Source of the DNA: an uncultured Lachnospiraceae bacterium
Lineage (GTDB): Bacteria; Bacillota; Clostridia; Lachnospirales; Lachnospiraceae
DNA: 12,144 nucleotides
Assembly: GCA_900313265.1 (NCBI GenBank)
Contig: OMRN01000143.1
Span: 1 to 12,144 of the forward strand
Direction: 5' to 3'
The translations under genes and the position numbers were made by a program. Under the pieces are notes generated by a model. It saw only the letters and a list, made by a program, of their open reading frames with translations. It was not told the origin of the DNA and made no database searches. Below, one piece after another: positions 1 through 6,384 of the stretch (position 1 is its first letter; every line of letters begins with the position of its first letter).

Positions 1-39
1 GCACAGCGCTATATAGCATACGACGTACGAACTGTCTTG

Positions 40-669
40 TCAAGTCGGCGAATTCGCCTTCTGAACTTCTTCATTCAAGCTGAGCATGCGATCGTCCAGA
101 TCACGGATACGGCCGGCACAGTCCACCAGCTGGTTACGGATTTCTTCCGGAACATTTCCGTCGAATTTGTAATTAATCTTATGCTCCAACGATGCCCAGA
201 AATCCATGGCAATGGTACGAATCTGGATTTCCACTTTGGTATCGATTTTTTTATCGGACAGATATACCGGGACAAGCGCAATCATGTGATAACTCTGATA
301 TCCGCTGGGCTTCGGATTTTTGATATAATCCTTTACCGAAAGAATCTGGATATCACTCTGTGCGGAAATGACCTCGGCGATTTTATAAACATCGGAAGTA
401 AACGAGCAGATTACGCGCACGCCCGCGATATCTTTCACATAATTCACCATATTCTCAATGGAGGATTCATAACCGTGCCGGCGGAGTTTTTTTACGATGC
501 TCTCCGGCGATTTCAGTCTCGATTTCAAATGTTCGATTGGATTGTAGGAATGCGTATGCTGGAATTCCTCGCTTAAGATTTCCAGACGCGTAACCATTTC
601 CTTCATTGCGGAATTATATATTAAGATAACCTCTTCCCAGCTGTCCACGCTGGCGTTATTTGCATCCAT
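40..669 (-). CDS. relQ: Small alarmone synthetase, RelQ/YjbM-type GTP pyrophosphokinase
   Basis: This cytoplasmic enzyme transfers pyrophosphate from ATP to the 3' hydroxyl of GDP/GTP, making (p)ppGpp, the stringent-response messenger. The 209-residue protein is a stand-alone synthetase: there is no HD hydrolase, TGS or ACT domain, and the length is close to that of Bacillus YjbM. Visible RelA/SpoT-domain landmarks are the substrate-binding stretch HLKSRLKSPESI (47-58), the Mg-binding Asp80 in DIAGVRV, the loop DYIKNPKPSGYQSYH (114-128), and VEIQIRT (146-152) with the conserved Glu148, followed by DFWASLEHKINYK. The C-terminal helix (175-205) fits the oligomerising helix of the RelQ group. 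The ATG is preceded by AAGGG with a six-base spacer. It is the last complete gene of the minus-strand cluster, 176 bp after the dGTPase-like gene, so it may also have its own promoter. RelP is the alternative subfamily; the length and helix favour RelQ. Confidence 0.93.
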   Translation of the reverse strand: MDANNASVDSWEEVILIYNSAMKEMVTRLEILSEEFQHTHSYNPIEHLKSRLKSPESIVKKLRRHGYESSIENMVNYVKDIAGVRVICSFTSDVYKIAEVISAQSDIQILSVKDYIKNPKPSGYQSYHMIALVPVYLSDKKIDTKVEIQIRTIAMDFWASLEHKINYKFDGNVPEEIRNQLVDCAGRIRDLDDRMLSLNEEVQKANSPT

Positions 670-776
670 ATGTAACCCTTACCCTCATATGCTGTAATAT
701 CTGTTTTAAGTCCGGTCCTGCCGCTTATCAGATATTCTTTCTTTCAGATTCCCTGCCCCAAAGAATCACCAATACT

Positions 777-805
777 AATTTACCATAAAAAATGCACTGT
801 TGCAA
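777..805 (-). promoter_or_regulatory. Possible weak promoter for relQ
   Basis: On the minus strand, TTGCAA (800-805) and TAAATT (777-782) are separated by 17 bp, each matching four of six consensus bases. It lies in the 176-bp gap between the dGTPase-like gene and relQ and would give a leader of about 100 nt. The spacing is ideal but the hexamers are poor, so this is a weak inference. No terminator with a U-run is visible after the upstream gene, so readthrough into relQ is equally possible. Confidence 0.25.
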
Positions 806-845
806 ACGTTCTTCCCAGGCCTTCGTTACCACCGGAAAAATCCCA

Positions 846-2105
846 TCAGTCGGAAAAATACCCGACATATTTTACCCTTCCTTTTTCATCCGGAAACATC
901 TTTTCATACAGATCCACAAAGTAATCATCCGTCATTCCCGCCATGTAATCCACAACCAGATCGCAGGGATCGTTTTCACGGTAAATTTTTTTTCTGCGGA
1001 TTTTTCCGTTGCCGGGAACATCCTCGCCCCGAACGGCAGTGTTATCGGCATAATACCGGGTCTGTTCTTCGATATAGCGGATGTGGTGGCGGTAAAGCGT
1101 GGATTCGTCGCTTCGCTCCTTTGCCTCTTTTAAAAGCCTTTCGAACATCTTCTCAAACATGGGATCCAGGTCTTTATCAAAAACTTCGAGCATTTTTTCG
1201 CTTTTGTAAATCTTGGAATAATTCTCCTTCTTTGCGGCGCTCAGTGCCTCAAAGAATTCTTCGTCCATGCAGATATAGCCTTTGCCGTAACTGTTTTCCA
1301 CAATGTTGACAACCATGTTGTTGATGATTTCGGAATGGGTGCTTCCGATTACGTCTCCCGCAAAAACCGGTTTGTCTTCCAAAAGTCCCAAGCGGATTGC
1401 ATCCTGACGGTCCTTTCCGAGATAGGCAATGATATCCGAAATCCGCATGATACAGCCTTCCAACGTGTTCGGAACCAGCGTTCCGATTGCCTTTTCTTCC
1501 AGATAGCATCTTTCCGTTTTGGCATCAAACTCGTCAAAGGAAGAATAGGTTACCGGCTCATAGTGCTTTGCTTCCATTTCGCCGTTATGACAGATAATTC
1601 CGTCGAGCGTCTGCAGTGACAGATTCAGCGGAAAAATCTCATCAAGGACTCTTGCGGAATGAATATTGTGATTAAAATACCGTCCGGTTTCCGCATGATA
1701 CAGTTCACTTAATTTCTTTTCACCGGCATGACCGAACGGGGTATGTCCGATGTCGTGACCTAAGGAAATCGCCTCGATTAAATCCGTATTAGCCCCGAGC
1801 AGTTCCCCGATGTTGCGGGCAATCCGGGCCACAAACTGAACATGAAGGGCGCGGCGGCAGACATCGTCATTTCGGACTAAAGAAAATACCTGCGTTTTAT
1901 CCATATAGCGGGAGTAAAACGGCACGTTCATGATTTTCTCCGAATCCCTGACAAAATTCGGGCGGTGAAAAAGCTCCCGGTCATGATTCGTATCACGCCG
2001 GATGATATCTCCGTTTTTGCAGGCATACGGATTTGACCGGTGATTCTCCCGGTCTTCCGTTATTCTTTGCTGAATTTCCTTTGATAACTGAAGATAGTGT
2101 GCCAT
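846..2105 (-). CDS. dGTPase-like HD-domain nucleotide triphosphohydrolase
   Basis: Predicted cytoplasmic metal-dependent triphosphohydrolase of the dGTPase family, which splits dNTPs (classically dGTP) into deoxynucleoside and tripolyphosphate. The 419-residue protein carries the family hallmarks: an N-terminal PYA segment and the FVRDSEKIM/KTQVF region (51-74), the first metal-ligand histidine in RRALHVQFVARIARNIG (His88), the HD pair in GHDIGHTPFGHAGE (His117-Asp118, with His121 and His126), and a distal Asp224 in RISDIIAYLGKD. The C-terminal third (about 260-419) is less conserved. The ATG sits 24 bp after the amidohydrolase stop, with only a weak CGGG upstream, so translational coupling or low expression is plausible; no better in-frame start keeps the conserved N-terminus. 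Real substrates of dGTPase-like proteins vary, so dGTP specificity is inferred. Proximity to relQ suggests a link to guanine-nucleotide control. Confidence 0.9.
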   Translation of the reverse strand: MAHYLQLSKEIQQRITEDRENHRSNPYACKNGDIIRRDTNHDRELFHRPNFVRDSEKIMNVPFYSRYMDKTQVFSLVRNDDVCRRALHVQFVARIARNIGELLGANTDLIEAISLGHDIGHTPFGHAGEKKLSELYHAETGRYFNHNIHSARVLDEIFPLNLSLQTLDGIICHNGEMEAKHYEPVTYSSFDEFDAKTERCYLEEKAIGTLVPNTLEGCIMRISDIIAYLGKDRQDAIRLGLLEDKPVFAGDVIGSTHSEIINNMVVNIVENSYGKGYICMDEEFFEALSAAKKENYSKIYKSEKMLEVFDKDLDPMFEKMFERLLKEAKERSDESTLYRHHIRYIEEQTRYYADNTAVRGEDVPGNGKIRRKKIYRENDPCDLVVDYMAGMTDDYFVDLYEKMFPDEKGRVKYVGYFSD

Positions 2106-2129
2106 ATATGAACCCGTGATGATTTGCGA

Positions 2130-2921
2130 TTACGACTCAAGACCGAATACTCTCGCAAAATTATCATAAAGAATTGCCTTGTTGGTTTCCTCGTCCAGTC
2201 CGAGTTTTAAGAAACGCTCCAGTTCCTGCTTCGGATTCCACATCGGGAAATCCGAGCCGAAGAAATACCGGTCCGGTCCGAAGTGATCGATGAAACGCAC
2301 CGCCATCTGCGGCTCTAACATGAAAAGAGTACTGGATGTATCATAATAGACATTGGAAAATTTCTTCATGCGATAGGCATCTTCCCACTGGCTGTATCCG
2401 CCGAAATGAGCACCGATGATCGTAAGATCCGGAAACATTTCCGCAATCCGCTCAAGTCTTTTCGGATGGGTAAATTCATACCGGGCATCGCCCATATGAA
2501 GTAAAAGAATCATTTTTCTTTTTTCCATCGCCTTGTAAATCGGCAGGCATTTCTCATCATCGATACAGAACCCCTGCATGTCATGATGGAATTTTACGCC
2601 GCGAAGTCCAAGCGACAGCGCGCGGTCGAGTTCTTCCTCATACGCTTCGTAATCCTTGTGCATCGCCGCAAGGCCTAAAAATGTCGGATGTTTTTCGCAT
2701 TCGGATGCGATGAAATTATTGATGCTCTGAACCTGGGCCGGTGAAAGCGCCGACGAGCATACCAGTGCCCTTTCGCTTCCGAGTTCTTCTTCCAGCCTTA
2801 CGAGGCTTTCCGGCGATGCATCGGAATGCATCGGAATCCCGTAGAAATTACCGATGGACTCCGACGCCTTGAATGCGATTTTTGTCGGAAAGATATGTGT
2901 ATGTGCGTCAATTATTTTCAT
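2130..2921 (-). CDS. Amidohydrolase-2 family metal-dependent hydrolase, substrate unknown
   Basis: A 263-residue TIM-barrel protein of the Amidohydrolase-2 type (COG2159-like). Visible metal and active-site motifs are the N-terminal HxH in DAHTHIFP (His7, His9), GVKFHHDMQGF (108-118), LLHMGD (140-145, His142), IIGAHFGG (168-175, His172) and FFGSDFPMWNP (220-230, Asp224). This is the family's expected ligand set in order, so the enzyme is probably active. Family members include hydrolases and decarboxylases, and nothing here identifies a substrate. It has no signal peptide or membrane segment. The gene starts inside the end of lspA: the ATG overlaps the lspA stop region by 14 bp, with AGGAG seven bases upstream, so the two are very likely translationally coupled. 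The dGTPase-like gene follows after 24 bp. Confidence 0.85.
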   Translation of the reverse strand: MKIIDAHTHIFPTKIAFKASESIGNFYGIPMHSDASPESLVRLEEELGSERALVCSSALSPAQVQSINNFIASECEKHPTFLGLAAMHKDYEAYEEELDRALSLGLRGVKFHHDMQGFCIDDEKCLPIYKAMEKRKMILLLHMGDARYEFTHPKRLERIAEMFPDLTIIGAHFGGYSQWEDAYRMKKFSNVYYDTSSTLFMLEPQMAVRFIDHFGPDRYFFGSDFPMWNPKQELERFLKLGLDEETNKAILYDNFARVFGLES

Positions 2922-3585
2922 GGTTTATCTCCTGTCCGTCTGCAGCTGTGTCGTCCGGCAGTTCTTCGCTTTCTTCGGTTTTCTCCGGTTCTTCCGATTC
3001 GTCTTCGCTCTCTCCGGCCTCTTCTTCACTGCCTTCCGTCACTTTCTTCTTTGGCGGGAAGTTGCCGAAGCATTTGTTGAATTCCTCATCGTTATAAACG
3101 AAGAGCAAAAGCAGCATCATCGCAACAAAGGAAAGCGTCACGAAAATATCCGCCACGTTAAAGACCGGAAAGTGAATGGCCTTAATATAAATCATGTCCA
3201 CAACGTATCCGTGGAAAAGACTTCCGTCCACCGGATCATAGCGGAAAATACGGTCAATTAAGTTGCCGAGCGCGCCGCCTACCAGCATGACCTCCGCAAT
3301 ACGAATCGGTCTGTATTCGATTTCCCATGGGGTTCTGACATACAGAAAAATCACCGCCGCAATGGCAATCGGTGTCAGTATGACAAAGACAACCTGACCG
3401 TTCTGGAAAAGTCCCCATGCCATGCCCCGGTTCTGAACATACGTTAAAACCAGCGCATCTCCGAGAATTTTCACTTCACGGCCGTCCGAGAGATATTGAA
3501 TTGTCAGATACTTAACCAGCTGGTCCAGTCCTACGATGAGAAGGACGGACACAAGCGGAACCAGAATTCTCCCTATTTTTTTCAT
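2908..3585 (-). CDS. lspA: Lipoprotein signal peptidase (signal peptidase II) with acidic C-terminal tail
   Basis: Integral membrane aspartyl protease that removes the signal peptide from prolipoproteins after lipidation of the invariant cysteine. Four hydrophobic segments are visible (about 8-27, 65-83, 96-112 and 143-164). The family signatures are all present: Asp21 in the first helix, VQNRGMAWG (50-58), GGALGNLIDRI (103-113) with catalytic Asp111, GYVVD (126-130), and FNVADIF (142-148) with catalytic Asp146. The core is normal in size, but the protein continues with a tail (about 180-225) very rich in Glu/Asp, with 20 acidic residues in the last 46; typical LspA is about 150-170 residues. 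By the usual topology the tail is cytoplasmic. The SD sequence AAGGA overlaps the asnA stop codon (TAAGGA), with a 9-bp intergenic gap, which implies coupling with asnA. Confidence 0.95.
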   Translation of the reverse strand: MKKIGRILVPLVSVLLIVGLDQLVKYLTIQYLSDGREVKILGDALVLTYVQNRGMAWGLFQNGQVVFVILTPIAIAAVIFLYVRTPWEIEYRPIRIAEVMLVGGALGNLIDRIFRYDPVDGSLFHGYVVDMIYIKAIHFPVFNVADIFVTLSFVAMMLLLLFVYNDEEFNKCFGNFPPKKKVTEGSEEEAGESEDESEEPEKTEESEELPDDTAADGQEINHENN

Positions 3586-3594
3586 TAAAAATCC

Positions 3595-4605
3595 TTACAG
3601 TATATTTACATTGTGTTCGTAAGCCAGATCATAAACTTCCTTCGGCCAGATGGAGGACTGTACCTCTCCGATATGGGCTCTTTGCAGGAAGAACATGCAG
3701 ATTCTCGACTGTCCGATTCCGCCTCCGATGGTATAAGGCATTTTCTTTTCCAGGATGGCTTTCTGGAACGGAAGCTCCGCTCTCTCCTCACAGCCGGCGA
3801 TTTTTAACTGCTCGGCAAGTGAATCCTCATCCACACGGATTCCCATGGAAGAAAGTTCCAAGGAGATTCCGAGAATCGGATAAAATACCAGAATATCTCC
3901 GTTTAATTTCCAGTCATCATAGTCCGGTGCACGTCCGTCATGACGCTCGCCGCTTCGAAGCGGTCCGCCGATCTGCATAAGAAATACGGCACCCTTTTCC
4001 CTGGTAATTAAATTCTCTCTTTCCTTCGGTGTCTTATCCGGCCAGCGGTCTTCGAGTTCCTGTGTGGTAACAAAGGAAATCTCCGCCGGAAGGAACGGAT
4101 CCATAAAATGATACTTTCCGCAAATATAATATTCGGTCTGCTTAATGGCCATATAAATACGGAATACCGTTTCTTTTAACGTGTCTATATTTCTTTCGGA
4201 CTTGTCGATAATCTTTTCCCAGTCCCACTGATCCACATAGATGCTGTGAAGATTGTCCGTATCTTCATCCCTGCGGATGGCGGTCATATCGGTATAAAGA
4301 CCTTCGCCCTTGCGGAAGCCGTAATTGCGAAGTGCCTGTCTTTTCCATTTGGCAAGGGAGTGAACGATTTCCACTTCCTTTTCGTCCTGCTCTTTAATGC
4401 CGAATTTAACGGGTCTTTCCACACCGTTTAAGTTATCGTTCAGTCCGCTTTCGGGAGTTACGAATAAAGGCGCCGATACACGGCTTAAATTCAGGGCATC
4501 GGCTAAAGCTCTTTCGAAATAGTCCTTGACCTCTTTAATCGCTTTTTCGGTTTCCTTAATACTCTGCGGGCTTTCATAACCCTTGGGGAAATAGCATCTG
4601 TCCAT
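3595..4605 (-). CDS. asnA: Aspartate-ammonia ligase (ammonia-dependent asparagine synthetase A)
   Basis: Cytoplasmic enzyme that makes asparagine from aspartate, ammonia and ATP through an aspartyl-adenylate; its fold derives from class II aminoacyl-tRNA synthetases. With the start at 4605 it has 336 residues, close to the 330 of the E. coli enzyme. Recognisable blocks are GLNDNLNG (54-61, catalytic-type Asp57), VHSLAKWKRQ (81-90), GEGLYTDMTAIRRDED (100-115), YVDQWDWE (123-130, Gln126), RAPDYDDWKLNGDIL (225-239), ELSSMGIRVD (250-259) and the class II motif-3-like GGGIGQSRI (294-302). The start was chosen because GAGAGG lies seven bases before this ATG; an in-frame ATG at 4629 would add eight residues and overlap the end of asnS. 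The gene begins 13 bp after the asnS stop, so the two are almost certainly cotranscribed. Confidence 0.96.
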   Translation of the reverse strand: MDRCYFPKGYESPQSIKETEKAIKEVKDYFERALADALNLSRVSAPLFVTPESGLNDNLNGVERPVKFGIKEQDEKEVEIVHSLAKWKRQALRNYGFRKGEGLYTDMTAIRRDEDTDNLHSIYVDQWDWEKIIDKSERNIDTLKETVFRIYMAIKQTEYYICGKYHFMDPFLPAEISFVTTQELEDRWPDKTPKERENLITREKGAVFLMQIGGPLRSGERHDGRAPDYDDWKLNGDILVFYPILGISLELSSMGIRVDEDSLAEQLKIAGCEERAELPFQKAILEKKMPYTIGGGIGQSRICMFFLQRAHIGEVQSSIWPKEVYDLAYEHNVNIL

Positions 4606-4618
4606 ATTTTTGTCCTCT

Positions 4619-6013
4619 CTACAGATCACAGTTATTTACGGTTCTCGGGAACGGAATGACGTCACGGATGTTGCCCATTCCGGTTAAATACATAACGCAT
4701 CTTTCGAATCCGAGACCGAATCCCGCATGACGTGCGGAACCGTACTTGCGAAGATCCAGATAGAAATCGTAATCTTCTTTCTTCAGTCCGAGTTCTTCCA
4801 TTCTCGCAAGAAGTTTGTCATAATCATCCTCACGCTGGGATCCGCCGATGATTTCTCCGATTCCGGGAACGAGGCAGTCCATCGCCGCAACGGTTTTTCC
4901 GTCCTCGTTCAGTTTCATATAGAAAGCTTTGATTTCCTTCGGATAATCGGTTACAAAAACGGGACGTTTGAACACTTCCTCGGTTAAATAACGCTCGTGC
5001 TCGGTCTGAAGATCGCATCCCCAGGATACCTTGTATTCAAATTTATCGTTGTTTTTCTCCAGAATTTCAATGGCTTCGGTGTAGGTCACGCGGCCGAATT
5101 CGGAATTTACCACATGATTTAATCTCTCGATTAAGCCCTTGTCGATAAAGTTATTAAAGAACGCCATTTCTTCGGGTGCATTCTCGAGAACATAGCGGAT
5201 AATATACTTAATCATGCTCTCGGCAATCATCATATCGTCTTCCAGATCCGCAAAAGCCATCTCCGGCTCAATCATCCAGAATTCCGCAGCATGTCTGGTG
5301 GTATTCGAATTCTCCGCACGGAATGTCGGTCCGAACGTATAGATATTTTTGAATGCCATGGCGTAGGTTTCGCCGTTTAACTGACCGGAAACCGTCAGGT
5401 TCGTGTTCTTATTAAAGAAGTCTTTGGAATAATCCACTTTGCCGTCTTCGGTCATCGGCACGTTTGCCAGATCGAGCGTGGTCACCGTAAACATCTCGCC
5501 GGCGCCCTCACAGTCGCTGCCCGTAATCAGGGGAGTATGTACATATACGAAATCCCTCTCCTGGAAAAATTTATGAATGGCGTACGCAATAAGCGATCTT
5601 ACGCGGAAAACCGCTTCGAACGTATTGGTTCTCGGGCGCAGATGCGTGATGGTACGCAGATATTCCATGGAATGGCGCTTCTTCTGAAGCGGATAATCCG
5701 GTGCGGAATCGCCTTCGATTACAACTTCCGAAGCCTGAATTTCAAAAGGCTGCTTGGCTTCCGGCGTGGGAACCAGCGTTCCTTTTACAATTAAAGCCGC
5801 GCCGACATTGATTTTCGTGATATCGGCAAAATTCGAAAGACTGTCATGATATACCACCTGAAGCGGCTCGAAAAATGTTCCGTCGTTGATTACGACAAAG
5901 CCGAACGATTTCGAATCACGATTCGAACGTACCCAGCCCCCGACGGAAATTTCCTTATTTAAATACTCTTCCCTGTTTTTGAAAATGTCACGGATTGAAA
6001 CAAGCTTTTCCAT
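4619..6013 (-). CDS. asnS: Asparaginyl-tRNA synthetase
   Basis: Class IIb aminoacyl-tRNA synthetase that activates asparagine and attaches it to tRNA-Asn in the cytoplasm. The 464-residue protein has the expected order: an OB-fold anticodon-binding domain at the N-terminus (about 20-105, [18 protein letters not shown]), then the catalytic core with motif 1 around [20 protein letters not shown] (157-175), motif 2 around [20 protein letters not shown] (230-249), and motif 3 [13 protein letters not shown] near the C-terminus (about 433-445, Arg438). The insertion at 183-207 between motifs 1 and 2 is usual for bacterial AsnRS. The ATG has GAGGG with a six-base spacer. The gene heads the minus-strand cluster. 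The length and motifs separate it from AspRS, which carries a large extra GAD domain. No T-box antiterminator is visible upstream. Confidence 0.96.
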   Translation of the reverse strand: MEKLVSIRDIFKNREEYLNKEISVGGWVRSNRDSKSFGFVVINDGTFFEPLQVVYHDSLSNFADITKINVGAALIVKGTLVPTPEAKQPFEIQASEVVIEGDSAPDYPLQKKRHSMEYLRTITHLRPRTNTFEAVFRVRSLIAYAIHKFFQERDFVYVHTPLITGSDCEGAGEMFTVTTLDLANVPMTEDGKVDYSKDFFNKNTNLTVSGQLNGETYAMAFKNIYTFGPTFRAENSNTTRHAAEFWMIEPEMAFADLEDDMMIAESMIKYIIRYVLENAPEEMAFFNNFIDKGLIERLNHVVNSEFGRVTYTEAIEILEKNNDKFEYKVSWGCDLQTEHERYLTEEVFKRPVFVTDYPKEIKAFYMKLNEDGKTVAAMDCLVPGIGEIIGGSQREDDYDKLLARMEELGLKKEDYDFYLDLRKYGSARHAGFGLGFERCVMYLTGMGNIRDVIPFPRTVNNCDL

Positions 6014-6042
6014 ACCGAACCCTCATCTTTTCCTTATTAAAA

Positions 6043-6048
6043 ATTATA
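6043..6048 (-). promoter_or_regulatory. asnS: Second candidate -10 element for asnS
   Basis: A perfect TATAAT on the minus strand about 30 bp before the asnS start. The best -35 at 17-18 bp is poor (TTCGGG), and the transcript would have only about 23 nt of leader, just containing the ribosome binding site. It is less convincing than the upstream promoter. Confidence 0.3.
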
Positions 6049-6108
6049 CCCGGTTTTTGACACCGCCCCGAAGGACCCCTGCCGGACAAATATTACAATA
6101 CATTCCAC

Positions 6109-6137
6109 ATTATAAACCACCTTGCGCGTGTTTACAA
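6109..6137 (-). promoter_or_regulatory. asnS: Probable promoter of the asnS-asnA-lspA cluster
   Basis: On the minus strand, TTGTAA (6132-6137) is separated by exactly 17 bp from a perfect TATAAT (6109-6114). Transcription would start near 6102 and give a leader of roughly 90 nt. That leader shows only a small UUCG-capped stem near 6070 and no T-box-like structure. No other promoter of this quality is visible within the asnS-to-relQ stretch. Confidence 0.6.
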
Positions 6138-6209
6138 ATAAATTTTTTTCCATTATTATCCACCACATCTTGTATTTTAAGGATTTTTGACATACAACAT
6201 TTTCCGAAT

Positions 6210-6247
6210 TGTTACAAAATTGTTACATTTTGTTAAAATTGTGTTGC
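6210..6247 (+). promoter_or_regulatory. Four phased TGTTAC-like direct repeats, candidate response-regulator operator
   Basis: TGTTAC (6210-6215), TGTTAC (6221-6226), TGTTAA (6231-6236) and TGTTGC (6242-6247) start 11, 10 and 11 bp apart, about one helical turn each. The first pair matches the published WalR (YycF) consensus TGTWAH-N5-TGTWAH exactly. The last copy overlaps the -35 of the hydrolase promoter. WalR controls autolysin genes in Bacillus and relatives, which suits a wall-hydrolase target. PhoP or another OmpR-family regulator could bind similar direct repeats, so the regulator's identity is inferred. Confidence 0.5.
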
Positions 6248-6272
6248 TTTTTTCTTTCGATATTGTTATAAT
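6244..6272 (+). promoter_or_regulatory. Strong sigma-A-type promoter with extended -10
   Basis: TTGCTT (6244-6249), a 17-bp spacer and a perfect TATAAT (6267-6272), preceded by TG at 6264-6265 to form an extended -10 (TGTTATAAT). The start of transcription should fall near 6279, about 105 nt before the start codon of the cell-wall hydrolase gene. AT-rich DNA upstream could act as an UP element, although the phased repeats occupy the same space. Confidence 0.75.
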
Positions 6273-6278
6273 GATTGA

Positions 6279-6384
6279 AACTCATGAAATATTTGGGGGA
6301 ATTCTGTAACCAAATGTCGCACTAATCGGTATGAAAGGGAACGAACAGTACTACCGGTTCCCGGAAAGAAGATGTGAGGAAAAA
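6279..6384 (+). promoter_or_regulatory. Structured 5' leader of the wall-hydrolase mRNA (hairpin plus possible pseudoknot)
   Basis: Two structures can be drawn by hand. A hairpin pairs ATTTGG (6291-6296) with CCAAAT (6310-6315). Downstream, CGGTA (6327-6331) pairs with TACCG (6352-6356), and GGGAAC (6337-6342) pairs with GTTCCC (6357-6362). The order is interleaved, and the two 3' strands are contiguous, giving an H-type pseudoknot with loops of about 5 and 9 nt. It ends 13 bases before the SD sequence GAGGA (6376-6380). There is no U-run for a terminator. Whether it folds or regulates anything is inference; I do not recognise it as a known riboswitch class. Confidence 0.4.

Larger units (their letters stand above)
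6014..6384. other. Divergent regulatory region between asnS and the wall-hydrolase gene
   Basis: This 371-bp AT-rich stretch contains no gene. It holds a minus-strand promoter for asnS (6109-6137), a second minus-strand TATAAT at 6043-6048, a plus-strand promoter (6244-6272) overlapped by phased repeats (6210-6247), and the transcribed leader of the hydrolase gene (about 6279-6384). The stretch 6138-6209 has no feature I can name beyond AT-richness and an isolated plus-strand TTGACA at 6187-6192 that lacks a matching -10. Confidence 0.8.

Noticed and set aside
1..39. A possible further gene starting beyond relQ at the left edge
   Set aside because: A minus-strand ATG is present within the last bases, but there is no SD and too little sequence to judge.
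37..576. Long open frames antisense to relQ, dgt, lspA, asnS and mfd, such as 37-576 plus
   Set aside because: They mirror conserved enzymes on the other strand, show no recognisable motifs or SD, and are explained as antisense shadows.
4606..4629. ATG at 4629 as the start of asnA
   Set aside because: It would overlap the asnS end and lies upstream of the GAGAGG that serves the ATG at 4605; the shorter form also matches family length.
6279..6384. The leader of the wall-hydrolase gene as a ydaO/c-di-AMP riboswitch
   Set aside because: Short stretches (GTCGC...TAATC, GGGAAC) recall the 5' part of that motif, and wall hydrolases are typical targets. The conserved 3' half (AGCTAAC-type) is absent and the leader is too short.
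6331..6384. ATG at 6331 as the start of the wall hydrolase
   Set aside because: It has no SD, lies in a potential pseudoknot, and would add 18 hydrophilic residues before an ATG (6385) that has GAGGA immediately upstream.
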